Below, piece after piece: positions 12,601-26,700 of a stretch of 64,000 bases of DNA (its first letter is position 1; each line of letters starts with the position of its first letter). The stretch lies in the NCBI GenBank assembly GCA_030142905.1, contig JASJOG010000020.1, forward strand, positions 2,394,501-2,458,500, read 5' to 3'. Made by a program: the position numbers and the translations under genes. This DNA is from Heliopora coerulea (Eukaryota; Cnidaria; Anthozoa; Scleralcyonacea; Helioporidae). Under the pieces are notes generated by a model that did no database searches, was not told where the DNA came from, and was given only the letters and a program-made list of their open reading frames with translations.

Positions 12601-15600
12601 TCACGTTATGTTCAAAAGTTTCTAAGCCAGAGCAGCATCAAAGTATGTCTGACTGTTTACCTGGCTACACAGGCAACTTATTTGTCTACTTGAAAAGTTT
12701 TGGTTTCTTTTACAGGATAATTGTGATTTGAAGTATAATCCCCGTCAGATAGACAGAGATGGTGACAGAATTGGTGATGTCTGCGACAACTGTCCCAGTG
12801 TGAGAAACACAGACCAGAAAGATACCGATTACAACGGAAAAGGAGACGCTTGCAGTAGAGACTTTGATGGCGACGGTAGGTTAGAGACGTTACTTTAATA
12901 TAAATAACAATGCCCAGCAGATTGTGCGAAGTATCGCCATATGTAAACATTAACAATTGCATAAACAAAGAAGGCTAGAAGAGTTTTAAAACATATTTAT
13001 TGACTGACGTTTCGTCGCTACAAGCAACATCTTCAGAGTGGAGATCAGGGATTACAACGAGATATATTTATATTAATTAACGAAACCCACTTAACGAAAC
13101 CATAAATATCATACTCTGTTTACTTTTCCATAACCAAAATTGTTTTCAAGGATTTTCCCGTAATGAATTTAAGAAACTTTTAGAATTCGCTGTTAAGAAC
13201 AACCATTTCCTTTTCAACAACCAACTCTACGAACAGGTTGATGGTGTTGCTATGGGTTCCCCTCTGGGACCTCTCTTCGCTAACATCTTTCTCTGCTTTT
13301 ATGAAACCGGCTGACTTAACAACTGTCCTTCACAATTCAAACCTTTCTTTTACCGACGTTATGTTGACGACTGTTTCCTTCTATTTCGATCTTCGACTCA
13401 TATTCTACCATTTCTTAACTATCTAAACTCACAGCACGCTAATATCAAATTTACACACGAAACCGAGAATAACAGCACCTTATCTTTCCTTGACATAAAA
13501 ATCAACCGCTCTGAAATTAATTTCACCACCAGTATCTACCGAAAATCCACTTACACCGGTTTACTAACTAACTTTAATAGTTTTATTCCGGACTGCTATA
13601 AAAAAGGCCTTATCTTTTCCCTTCTATTTCGATATTTTAATTTATGCTCGAGCTACTCCATCTTGCACTCTGAACTCCAGAAACTCAAACAAATTTTCAT
13701 TAAAAATGAATTCCCAGCTACCCTGTTTGACAAATGTGTAAGTTCATTTTTAGATAAATCCTTTTCGTCCGCTTCCAAGATTTCTATTGCTCCTAAGTTT
13801 TTAATTTATTTTTCTCTACCGTATACTGGTTCACATGGCCTTCAAATTCGCACTCAACTCATCAAACTATTATCGTCCGCCTTTCCTCAAGTTTCATTAC
13901 GCTTCGTCTTTCGCCCATCAGTTCGCCTTGGCTCTTTTTTCCCTGTCAAGGACAGGATCCCTGATGGCCTGAAATCGCATGTGGTGTATTTATTTACGTG
14001 TCAATGCTGTAAGGCATTGTATGTTGGCCAAACTAGCCGACAGTTACACACACGCATTTCAGATCATATGGGGATCTCACCCTTGACAGGTAACAGAAGA
14101 GTTAATCCCTCTCCCACTAGTATCCTTTCCCACCACATTGAAACTGGCCATCCCATTTCTTTTTCCGACTTCAAAATATTATCCTCGTCGCCTTCTGTTT
14201 CTGAACTACTCCTTAAAGAAAGTCTTATAATTAATAAATTAAAACCCATTCTTAACGGGAATATTGGTTCGATGCTTCTTTCCCTCTTCTGATAACACCT
14301 TTCTGCTGTCTCCCGTCAATTTCCGTTACTGTTGTAAATATATCATCTTAATTGTTATTCGATACTGTTTGTTTAATATAAATATATCTCGTTGTAATCC
14401 CTGATCTCCACTCTGAAGATGTTGCTTGTAGCGACGAAACGTCAGTCAATAAATATGTTTTAAAACTCTTCTAGCCTTCTTTGTTTATGCAATTGTTAAT
14501 GTTTACATATGGCGATACTTCGCACAATCTGCTGGGCATTGTTATTTATATTAAAGTTACGATTTCCGCCTGGACAATCACTCGTAGGTTAGAGACGTCG
14601 CGTGCACAACGTACTGATGAAAAAAAATACCCATCCACCCCAAAACAACCCCCAACGGAGCCAGCTTCTACTTCAAATTTGTGCGTTGTCTACAAAAGAA
14701 AAATTTGAACCCTGAAGAAAGGGGTCACGTGTCCCTTACAAATGGACGTACCCACTTCCATTTTTAAGGAAGGAATTGAATGGTGAGGGCTTAATGGTAT
14801 GCATCAAAAGAAGGACGGCCAATATGGAGACTAGATTTTAGACTTTGAGAAATTTTCATCCTTCGAACAGAATTTGAGAAATGCTTCAGTACGTATCAGG
14901 ACTTGAGTTCAGCGTCAGGGTATGGTTTTCATTAACCTAAAGATGCATGGAAAGTTATTTGTCTTTAATTACTTTCGCTGGAGAGAATCTACTCACCTTT
15001 CAAGACTGTTCCCAAAATGTCCATCTCAAATCTGAAATACGGTTTTCCTTTTTTCCAGGGTTCATCAATAGCGATACGTGTCCATATGTCAGCAACAAAG
15101 ATCAGAAGGATTCAGACGGAGATAAAATTGGAGACGCCTGCGATAACTGCCCCTTGGTCTTCAACCCTAAACAGGTAGAGAAGACGGAATTACCAAAAAT
15201 CCTTAATGATACAATCACGAAAAAATAGGAAAAAAGAAAGAAGACTGATCATGTCCTAGATACACACACTGTTCATGTTGAGGTTGGTTTAGGAGCTCTA
15301 TCTTTGTAGATGGATGAAACCCATGCAGGGAAACATTCACCTCCACAGATGAGTGAATGGAAGTAATTTTCTCGGCAGATAGTACACTGGGATCAGTCTT
15401 CCTAGGGATTACGCAACACTGATGAACGAACCAAGGAACCATCATCCAACCACCCAACCATCAACCCTATCCCCTAACCATCAACTCAAAGAACCAATCA
15501 CTCAACCATCTATCTAACCATCCATTCAACCAAACCTGACCAACCGGACCTAACCTACCATTCATGCAACGGGACACAACCAACGAAGCAACAAACTGAA

Positions 15601-18600
15601 CCCAACAAACCATACCACTCACTCAACCGCACCCTACCAACCATCACACTCAAACGAACCCATCCAACCACCCAGCAAACTGAACACATCCACCCATCCA
15701 AACAACAAACCAATCAACAGCCCACCCAACCATCCGACCAATTACGTACTCAACCAACAACCCAACCACCAACTCAACCAATGAGTCAACCAACGAACAA
15801 ACCAAGGCATTTGTTCGGCTTTCGTAATATATATAATAATCAATATGTTAATTCTATGCTTGTTTCATTTAAGATGGATGAAGACATGGATCTTGTAGGT
15901 GATGCATGTGATACGAATATTGACAGGTACATAGAGTCGTACAAGAGTAGCTCCGCACAATATTGTCGAGAATATTAATAACAAAACAGCGATTTTGTCG
16001 TGGTAACAAATTTAAACACAGTTTTTAAATACGTTGATACCATGGTGAATGGTAATTTAAGATAAAGTAAGAGAAAATGAAGAGGAATATACGCACTAAA
16101 GAGGTATACACAGTTACCAACGACTGTTGGATCGTTTAGTTCTTAAAAGAACTGTATGAAACTTAAAGAGATAAAATACTACGTAAAGAGTAAGCCTAAA
16201 GAATTAGAGCCTAAAGAATTTCTAATTCTTTAGGCTTACCCTTTACGTAGAATTTTACCTCTAAGTTTCATACAGTTCTTTTAAGAACTAAACGATCCAA
16301 CAGTCTTTGATAACTGTGTATACCTCTTTAGTGCGTAAATTCCTCTTCATTTTCTCTTACTTTATCTTAAATTACCAATCACCATGGTATCAACGTATTT
16401 AAAAAAAGAATATTAATGCCCAACATGGTATACGGAGAACAGCCATTCACCATCACATATTTAATAGAGCCTGACGTTTCGTCGCTAAACTTTCAACATC
16501 TTCAGAGAATGTTTACAAGGTCGAAGTGATTGATAAATGTACATAATATACAGGCATGAGTCTAAACCAATCAAAGTAAAGAGCTAGAATAGCATAACCA
16601 ACTAGAGTAAAGAACTTACTCGTTGTAACGGTAAACATCCCTTCCTTGCCAACTATGCTGGGCATTGTTCTTCACAAGATTACGATTCCCGAAGCTCCGC
16701 ATAATGTTTAGTGGTAGCCAAATAATGTTAAATCAAAAGGGAATTGTTTACTAAGCAAATTCCTAGTTTTTGTCATACACGTTATGGTTAATGAAGACCA
16801 CTTTTCCAAAACCACTTATTTTGTGACATTCCTTATGCAAAGAAACTTTCAAATTGGGTACAAGAAGAGCAATACTTCGGGAGCTTGGATGAGATGATTT
16901 GTGGAAACACAAACAAATTGATACAAATCAAACCAGCTACCTGGCACAATTTACGTCAGGATTTAATGTTTCAAATATTTTAACATGAATCAGATAAATT
17001 TTAAGTACCCTTCAAAGGTTTCCCACATGCAAGCTTTGTAGCGATGCTTCAACGACTTTTTAAAAACTCGACTTCTCCCCCAGTCTTAAACGTTTTCTTT
17101 TTCATCGAATTGCTGTTGTTTGGGCCATCTTGTCTATCATATCACTTCCATAGCGATACTGACAAGACTTACTCCTTGCCTTGCACTTTTAGAGACAGTG
17201 ATGGAGTAAATGATGTCGATGACAACTGTTTAAATATGCCTAATCCGGGACAACTGGATACTGACAGAGATGGGAAAGGTTAGAATTAGAAAGAAACCAA
17301 ACAAAATTAAAGTAAAAAATACTTATTAACCGAGACCGAGGTCCGCAGGGGAAGTATTTGCCTGAGGTTTTCGTACAGACCGAGCGACGTCTATGCAAAA
17401 AAATCAAAGGCAAATGCTTTCGAGTAGGGAAAGAGAAAACGAGTTAGCAAGGAATTTATTATATGGCTTTCTGTTGGGTTTCTTGTCCAATTTCAACTGG
17501 ATTTTCGTCGTGGGATGTTGCTGTTTACTTTACCTCACTACTCCATCGTCTTGCTTCTCGCTTCCACCAGTCAAACATTCATTTGTCGTACTTTAATACA
17601 ATTAGCTTTGAACAAAAGCAGTAATAATATTCCACTATATTTTACCATTCGGAATTTTTCCCAGTAAATGCTTAATTCTTTTCAAATTACATTAATAGCG
17701 GATTGAAGATTTTCCCGCCAAAACGTACCGGTCCTGAATAAGTGTGTTTGACCAGTCGGTTTAATATCGTAGAACATCGGATCGTTCAGTAACCAATCAG
17801 CATGCGTAATTTTACGCACTAATTGAAACACGAGCTCAGCCAAATAATAAAGTGTATTTATACTGGATAACCCTATCAGCTAGCAAACCTGTTCTCAGAG
17901 GTCGCGCAAGGTGCACCCCTCATGGGTCCAGTGTTGTACTACATAAAGAAACCAGAGTACCCAATGAAAACCTGCGATGCTTGGTAGGGTCAAACTGGAC
18001 AACACCCTTCTCACATGTGACCAAGGTAACTTTAATCACATAACTGTATGGAGCCGGACTCGAACCAGAGTCAAAGTGGTGAGAGATACGTGCACTATCG
18101 CTGTGGAACTAGCATACCTCTCTTACGCGGGGTGCGCACACATTCGCATGCAGGCATACGCAATAATTTACGGGTTCATGTTATCCAGTATCACATTAAA
18201 ATAACAGTCAAAGGTAAACCTGACTATTTTGGCTTATTGAACCTGGTTTGGCCGAACCAACGCCTTCGCTTCTTCACCTCCCTTCGATAAATAACCTGAT
18301 ACGCATTTGAATATTGGAGCGTCAGTTTGTTTCAAACTTCGGGCAATGGTGACCACGCAGTAATAGAAATTGTCATTGACAATAATATTGATTGATTTCG
18401 CACAGGCGATAAATGCGATCCAGACGATGACAACGACGGCATACCTGATGAAAAAGACAACTGTCGACTGACACCCAACAAGGATCAAAAGGACAGCGAT
18501 GGTAAGCCTACTACATTAAACGTCTGTGATATTATATTTGATGTTATTTAAATTCTAACTAAAGATGGAACATACAAGATTTTAAACACTGCCAATCCGG

Positions 18601-20715
18601 GCGTAAACGCGATATTATATTTCTGGTTCGAAAATGTTCCAATTTCATATGCGAAATTAAAATTTCACGGGTGAAAATTTTCCAATTTCACACCTTTTTC
18701 ACGTGTTAAATGACGTGCGGGTATTTCGTGAGAGTCTTCTTACGTGGAGCTCGTTCCAATCTCCTCACAGTCAGTCACTCAGATAATTTTAACAAACAAC
18801 GGCCTCGGCTCTTGTATCCCATTGTTAATAACTCTGCACTATTTATGACTTTTCAATAGTATGTATTTAGTAGTGCACCTTTTGCTGTTTGTTACCAGAA
18901 AATATACTATCATTAACGCCAACTTCAATCTCATTAACGCAAAAAAACCATTTATTATATTCAATCGACATTCCTTAGCGTAGATACGCAACCATTTGCA
19001 TTAAAGGGCATTCCATAGCGCGAACAGACGACCATGTGTTAATTGTCGTCTGTTGGCACAATAGAATACCCTTCGAAGCAAATGGTTGCGTGTGTGCGCT
19101 AATGAATGTCGATTGGATAAAATGAATGTATTTTTGCGTTAATGACTTCGAGGTTGGCGTTAATGATAGTATATTTTCTGGCAATGAACGGCAAATGGTG
19201 TAGTATTTATGACTCTTCTGCACTATTTATGACTCTTCAGTAGTATGCATTTAATACTAGTATTTACGACTCCTCAGGTACTGGCCTGGGAGACGCCTGC
19301 AAAGAAGACTTTGATGGCGACTCAGTCCTGAACAACGAAGACAGTTGTCCAGAAAATAAGGATTTCTCCGCCGTATCCTTCCAAACCTACCAAAAGATTA
19401 ACCTTGATCCCAAGGAACAGTCCCAGATTGATCCAATATGGAAAACCCGCGATAATGTAAGTAGATTTAAAAAAAACCTCATTAATAATTCGTGATGAAA
19501 ACACAAAAGAAAATCATAACCGTGTCGTGTCTTTAAATGTAGTAAAAACACCCTTACTTTTCTCGTCAAATTTTTGCGTCTTAAAAACATCAATTTTCAA
19601 ACATTCTTCGCGAATCAACGTTTTAATGGATTTGTTTTATTAGTCGTTTAAAAAACTCGCATTATGTGCTTTAAGTAACATTTCAAACACAAGTTGGTGT
19701 TCTCCCTCCGATTTCTAAATACAGAGAAACTAGTTTAAAAAAGAGGGAAAGCCGAGCTTTTTTAGCGAATTTCGAGGTATTCAGAAATCAGAGGAAAAAT
19801 ACTTCTGAAGAGTGTTTGAAATTGCTTTTCAAACGAACCAGTATTTTAGGCGAAAATCCAGCCGAAAGTTGGAAAAATTCAGCTGTAATCTTTCTCCGAT
19901 TTCTAAATACTGACTAATTATGTATTTCTTTTGTTTTTGCCTTATGAATTATTCATGAGTTTGAGAAATATTACATCATATATCAGTATAGTGAGGTTTC
20001 CCCTTGGTTGAATAAATTTGTCTAGCATTTGCCAAAATAAAATTATCTGATGTTTTCCAAAATAAAATGATCTGGCATTAAACAGATATTCTTTGTGTTT
20101 ACCATGAATTTTCATGGGCATGAGATTCTATTTTTGTTTTCTCCCAACAAAAATTAATGAGTTTTTACATCACCAATAATCAGTCTTATGTTTAGTACGT
20201 TTTGTTACGCTACAACTAATCAACAGTAATCTCTCCGTGTTGTTAATTTAATTGCCTCATCTCATGGCGTATTTTAACGTTTGGTGTTCATGCGTTTTCC
20301 CCCTCCTTCCTGATTTTAAATACGTCGGTAAACTTGCAATGGAATTTGCTTTAATTTCAAACTCTCTGCTTTCAGGGGAAGGAGATAATTCAAGTAGCAA
20401 ACAGCGACCCTGGCTTGGCCGTAGGTAAGTATTTAATATCATACGAACACAACAACAACAAAGATCAGAAAGAATCAGCAACAACAACAGCAACAACAAC
20501 AACAACAGCAACAACAACAGCAACAACAACAACAACAGCAACAACAACAACAACAACAACAACAACAGCAACAACAACAGCAACAGCAACAACAACAACA
20601 GCAACAGCAACAGCAACAACAGCAACAGCAACAACAACAGCAACAACAGCAACAGCAACAACAGCAACAACAACAGCAACAACAACAACAACAACAGCAA
20701 CAACAACAGCAACAA

Positions 20716-20747
<32 letters not shown>

Positions 20748-23700
20748 ACAGCAACAGCAACAGCAACAACAGCAACAACAACAGCAACAACAACAGCAAC
20801 AACAACAGCAACAACAACACTGATAGTGATTACAACAATAACGATAACGACAAAGATGACGACAATGTGAATCGTATAACAGCAAATCCAAACAGGAATC
20901 TAAACAATAAGTCATTATCTAAAATTGAGCTGAGATTCCACAAGTTGTATAGCGAATAAAATGTGGCATAACTTTTTAATATTTCGAGTACCGATTTTAT
21001 TCGATCGGGCCATACAATACCATTCAATACAACAGAATTACATCTTTACTGGCGATAAAGACTACAGTAACATGGATTAGTTCATGATCAGGTCGGTTTT
21101 CTTTGAAGTACCGCGGTTCTTAAAATTACTTAGTAACTTGAAGTTAATGTTAATTAGTTAATGTCCCAGGGTTAATATGTATTATCCCTGGGTCATTAAC
21201 TAATCGTGTTGTTGTACAAAAACCCAGTAATAAACAGAACGATGAAAAGCAAGTTTATTTTTATTCACTCAAATCAAATAGTGCTGCTCTACTACACTAC
21301 GTACGAAACCTCAACCTCGGTAAATAACCTGTACTTAAAGTATACTCAGAAGTTCGTTCAACTTTGTCAAACAGGATATCCGTCATTTGGTGGCCTAGAT
21401 TATTTTGGCACAATCTTTGTGGACACGGATGCGGATAATGACTTCATAGGCCTTGTCTTTGGCTACCAAAGCAGCAGCAAGTTTTACTTGGTTACGTGGA
21501 AAAAAGCCGGTCAGGTCTACTGGGATTACAAACCGTTTATAGCTCACAGCAAGACTGGTTTATCAATCAAGGTACATACTTTATCCGCCTCTTCTGGTTA
21601 CGAGCACAACCTGTCAAGCACATGCACGTACAAAAAACTACACACACAAACCTGTGCAAGAATAACAACGCGAACTTGAACTCGAATAAGGACACGCACA
21701 TGGGCAAGTACAAATGCAAGTGCACCTACCCAAACACGAACACAAACACAAGCGCGAACGCAAGCGCAAACGGAAACAAAAGCAAGAATACAAAAAAGGA
21801 CATGAACACAAACACAACTAGAAACACAAATACGGACACGAACACGGACACGAACACAAACACGAACACAAACGTAAACAAAAATACAAACACGAACATG
21901 ATTGATGATAAAAAGTAGAATGTTAGGTAGGTAATGTTAAACAACTGATAAAAGCCACAAGATGATAGGTGAATGATCGTCAAGCCCTATACTCAGAAAA
22001 ACGATTTCTAAGCCCTAGACGGGGACCGAACCCGCAACCTTCTCATGACCGGTAAGACGCTCTAACCATTGAGCTACCAAGACTCAGATAGCGAGCCAAG
22101 GTGCAAGTTCGACATATATATGCGACCTAAGCGGAAGCCAGTACATAGTTTATCTATCATTAGTAGAAACTTAGTCGAGTACTATTGCAAATGCTGCATT
22201 CTGATTGGCTACGCTACTCGCTATCTATTTGCTGATAGATAACGAGTAGCAAAAATGGCTTCCGCCTCTCGTCTTTGTGAAGTTTCTGAAGACGAAATAG
22301 ATTGCCTACTTAAAAGTGCAAAGTGTTTCCACTAAACAATTAGATTATTCGCTCGAGATTTCTATGAGGTGATAGTTGACGTCAACTATCACCTCATAGA
22401 AATCTCGAGCGAATAATCTAATTGTTAATTGTTAATATATAGTGACTTCCGCTCAGGTCGCACAGATATGTCGAACTTGCACCTTGGCTCGCCATCTGAG
22501 TCTTGGTAGCTCAATGGTTAGAGCGTCTTACCGGTCATCAGAAGATTGCGGGTTCGATCCCCGTCTGGGCCTCAGATATCGTTTTTCTGAGTATAGGGCT
22601 TGACAATCATTCATCTATCATCTGAAGATATTTCCAAGCTCTCATATATCTAAGGTTGAAGAATTACCAAAAATGAAATTAGAAAAACTGAACTCGAATA
22701 TTGACACGCACACAGACACGTACACAGACACGTACACAGACACTAAGAATTTTTTCCCCATTTTTATTATTACTTTAATGTATTTAGTTAGGCTGTCACC
22801 TAGCATGGGACTTTCTGTTCTGTTCGTGCCTTGCCTTTTTGGGACTTATTTTCCGTTGGATTGAATATTTATTTTGTTTTGTATTTTGTATTCAGTATGC
22901 TTTTCCCAAATAAAGTTGTAAAACAAAACAAACAAAACGCAAACATAAACACAAACATGAACACAAACACGAACGCAAATGTTGAATAAAAAGTAAAATG
23001 TTGCGTAAGCAATGTTAAATCACAGATAAAAGCCACAAAGTTAAGAAACTGCCAAAATTGAAATTAGAAAGACCTAACGTTTTGAGAGAAGGAATGTCGT
23101 CAATATGAAGGACGTGAAGTAAATCAGAAACCAAGTCAGGTTTCTAGACTTGAAAAAGTCACACAAAAAACCAGCTATTTTCCAACTTACTTCAAGTTTG
23201 ATTTATTTCACGTGTCAGTCTCTGACGACGGGTTTTCGCTCGTAGAGACAGGATTTTTCTGTATTTGAAAAGTCACACAAAAAACGGTCAGCTATTTCTA
23301 ACTTACTTCAAATTTAGTTTATTTACTCCACGTTTCACGCTCTGACGAACGGATTCAATCGAAACGACGGGATTCTCTCTTTTCACTTTCGCCAGTTCTT
23401 CAACCTTTGGCTTTACGTAAGAACATCCGAACAGACGTTCATGCCTGGGGAATATTCGAGCTTATGAAAATACTATAAGAATATGGTTGAAGGTACAATG
23501 TTTCCTTAAAAAACGTCAATACTTAATTTCACTTAACAGCAATCTTTGTTTCTTATTCCACGTGAGGTCTTGTTGGGTGTAAACGTCGTTTCTGTCTCTA
23601 AACTTAAATTTTAGGTGGTTAACTCGCGTACAGGCCCCGGACCCGAGCTACGTAATGCTTTATGGAGCACAGAGTCAACGAAAGATCAGGTAAGTCTTCG

Positions 23701-26700
23701 ACGGACTTTGTGAGGATGAACGTTGCTTAGAATGGCTCCCATTTGTCACTGTCACTGGGGAACTTATGTGTCAACTTAAGACGATAACGTCAAAAATGAA
23801 GCACTCTAACTTCAGAACCATCCTCAGAGATACACGAACAGAAATTTTTTCATAATAGATTATCACGAGAAAATTTCTGAGATACTCTAACGGAAACATT
23901 TTTTTTACTGATATAAAAGGGATGAGTAATTTCCAGTTCTAACGTATTCCCAGCGTCGTACTTGTTCTTCTCAGTATAATATCGGTCCGATAGTAATAGA
24001 CGAACCAGGCAGAATGTTACGTCAAGAAAACCGTTCAAAGGAATCGCGGGAGCACTTATCTTAGCAAAGGCGAGCGGAAAAGCAGAAGTGCTTTTAAAGT
24101 TAAATCAAAATTTTGGCCTTGAACAAATTTCTCACAGGCTTGTTTTCCGTTACAAGTTAAAACATATTCCAAGGACGAACTACTTGAAAATTCAGAATAC
24201 GAGTAAAAATCAAAACAAAAGTTGAGTTAGTAATATTTCGGTTTTATTTTAAAACCATCATCAGATCAATTAAAATTACATCAGGTAATATTACCTAATA
24301 AACCCGAAGTATTACCAACCCAACTTTCGTCTTGATTTTCACTCGTACTTCGAGTTTTCAAGATGTCCCTCTTCACAATGTTTTATTTTCCTTTTTATAT
24401 TGTAATATCACTGCGTATTTTCACTCTCTTTTTTAATTTCTCTACAAAGAATATCAGAATCTATCTGATAATTTTGAATAGACCTAGAGTGATGGAGACA
24501 TTTAGATCGAAAGCTTTTTAAATTGAACCGACGTGTCATTCCTAACCCTGTACGATCTTCAGAATAAAGCGATATTTACGAGGTTAATCTCTACCTGCAA
24601 GGTTAATGAGCACAGGTGTCAAACTACAGGTGGAAGTGGGGGAAATGCAGGCATGGTCAGGCTGCTGTGAGTCCAGCCGAAAGGGAAGTGTGAACCTCTC
24701 TCACGGGAGCCCGCAGCAGAAGTTTTAAAATACTACGTCTCTAAAATGCCTTCGTGAATCCCGAGATTTTGTTTTAGCAAACTTTACACCTCAAGTCTTT
24801 TAGAAACGAAGTTTTTAGAAAAAATTCGACACGCCGCATAAACATTCAACCCAGCGCCAGCAAATTTTTTTAGTTAACTTGGCAAACAAGTGATCCATAT
24901 CTGCAACTGATAAGACGTACGCTTTCGATAACTTGTCCTTTCATGTGGCTCCCTATAGTCTCAATGTCGACACGCTGCCAGTCAGTACAATCCTGGCTTG
25001 CGGGAATCTTTAAAATAACTGTAAATTCAGTGCAGCGCATATCTGATGACAGATGAACCATCATACACATAATACGATATTTTTCGTCCCATCATTCAAT
25101 TCCAAAAGTATTTTACTCGTTCACGTACACACTTCTATAGGTTAAGGTGTTGTGGCATGATCCAAAGGAGATTGGATGGAAGGAAAGAAGGGCGTACCAT
25201 TGGGAATTAATGCACCGCCCTAAAACTGGATACATAAGGTTTGTTATCATGTTATGTTCCTAAGAAACGTCAATGTTTGTTGTGCTATAACGTCGAACCC
25301 AGAGCCATTTGTAAGGGGTTGGCTCAAGAGGGTGGAAAATCTAAAATGGCGAGAACACACAGCCATGGCAAACCCAAGCTAAAAATGAACAGTATTTTTG
25401 TTATCTACTAAATTGGACCTGGTTCCAGACCTATCAAGTTAAACTATGAGGAAAATGCTGTTTATTTTTAGCTAGTTTTTGCCAGAGCTATCTGTTCCCG
25501 TCATTTTAAACTTTCTGTCATCTTGGCCCAGCCGTTTACAAAATGGCCTGGGTATGAGGTTCGAATTTATTGTTCTATTAGCTGGCGTCGTCCATTATTG
25601 GTGCTACAGTACATATATCACTTTTTATACTATTATCTTTCAACAAAATCCTTATGACAATGATAGCTTCTCTTCCTTCTCTTTGAAGTGCCTTAAAACC
25701 TTGAGCGACATTGCTCCCATTAAACTAATTATACAAACATATTTCGAGCAGCATGTAATTTCCCTTTTTCCAGGTTCCCGTAGCAAACTCGCTACGTCCA
25801 GCACCGCATCACAGATATTCGTCCTAATTGCGTGCAATTTATACTGTTTTACCAGGCTAAATTTTCCCAGAATTTAATACCGACACGGTTCGAGTTCAGT
25901 CTGAATTTTCCTGTTTTTTTCTTTAAATTTGCGTGGAGCGTCACACTTCTCATTCCGAGAAACATCCTCCTTACAATCTAATCTCCACGGCATTTTGCCT
26001 CTACGAGAGGACGGTTAGCTATTTTCACCGACCCTCCGCGCGTGGTGGGAAATGCCGTGGGAATGAGCTTCGTCACGCCTATTTTCAACCGTAGTTTTAA
26101 TGTAAGATGTCAAACAAACCCTAAAACACGTCTGCTTTTTTTTTTTATCAGGTTCAGAATATTCGATGGCAGCCAGGTAATCATCGATACTGGTGTACTG
26201 AATGACAAAACCTTCTTAGGTGGGAGGATTGGGGTGTTTTCGTTCTCACAAGAAAAGGTTATGTGGTCCAAGGTCATTTATCGTTGTAACGGTAAGGATT
26301 TACTACATCATCACACATGTCACCCAAATTGTCCCTACAACACACTGTTGTAGTACAACGACTCGAAGGACGCCAACGTTGTTGTGATTGCTGTCGTAGA
26401 GATGATCATGATCACGACCATTGTCATAATCAGTATAGTAATTATCATAAACACCATTATGATCGTCACAGTAATCATCATCTTAGACATCATCACCACC
26501 ATTTACCATTCACCATCATTTACCTAACCGGGTAATAAGGCAACAAGCTTAACTAATCTTACCATCATACGCTTCGTATTTCTTCAAAACAAAGTACGTC
26601 AGGCAGCGATTAGCTTTGCGCAGGAAGTGTCGGGAAAGGCCTTGACCTAATCAATTCTTCCAGATCGAAAGAGAGATTAATCCTGCTACTACCTTAGTTT

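Larger units (their letters stand above)
12877..14598 (+). mobile_element. 5'-truncated Penelope-like retroelement with inverted terminal repeats
   Basis: The element proper is 12891-14584, flanked by a 14-base target-site duplication, TAGGTTAGAGACGT, at 12877-12890 and 14585-14598 (15 if a shared G is counted). It has 185-bp inverted terminal repeats, 12892-13076 and 14373-14557, nearly identical, and a 27-base tail past the right repeat. Between them is a reverse transcriptase and GIY-YIG nuclease frame. It fills most of intron 8 in the same orientation as the host gene. Inverted terminal repeats with a truncated 5' end are known for Penelope-like elements. Close similarity of the two repeats suggests a fairly young insertion. 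Confidence 0.9.

Noticed and set aside
13081..14292. Active Penelope-like element
   Set aside because: The 5' part of the reverse transcriptase is missing and an in-frame stop is present at 13312-13314.
20257..20915. Long open frames encoding poly-Leu, poly-Thr/Ala and poly-Cys
   Set aside because: They are three reading frames of the CAA/CAG microsatellite in intron 14; no non-repeat domain and no splice support.
22497..22573. A functional tRNA gene
   Set aside because: A and B boxes are good but the anticodon arm does not form a 5-bp stem with 7-base loop, and the sequence recurs as a repeat.
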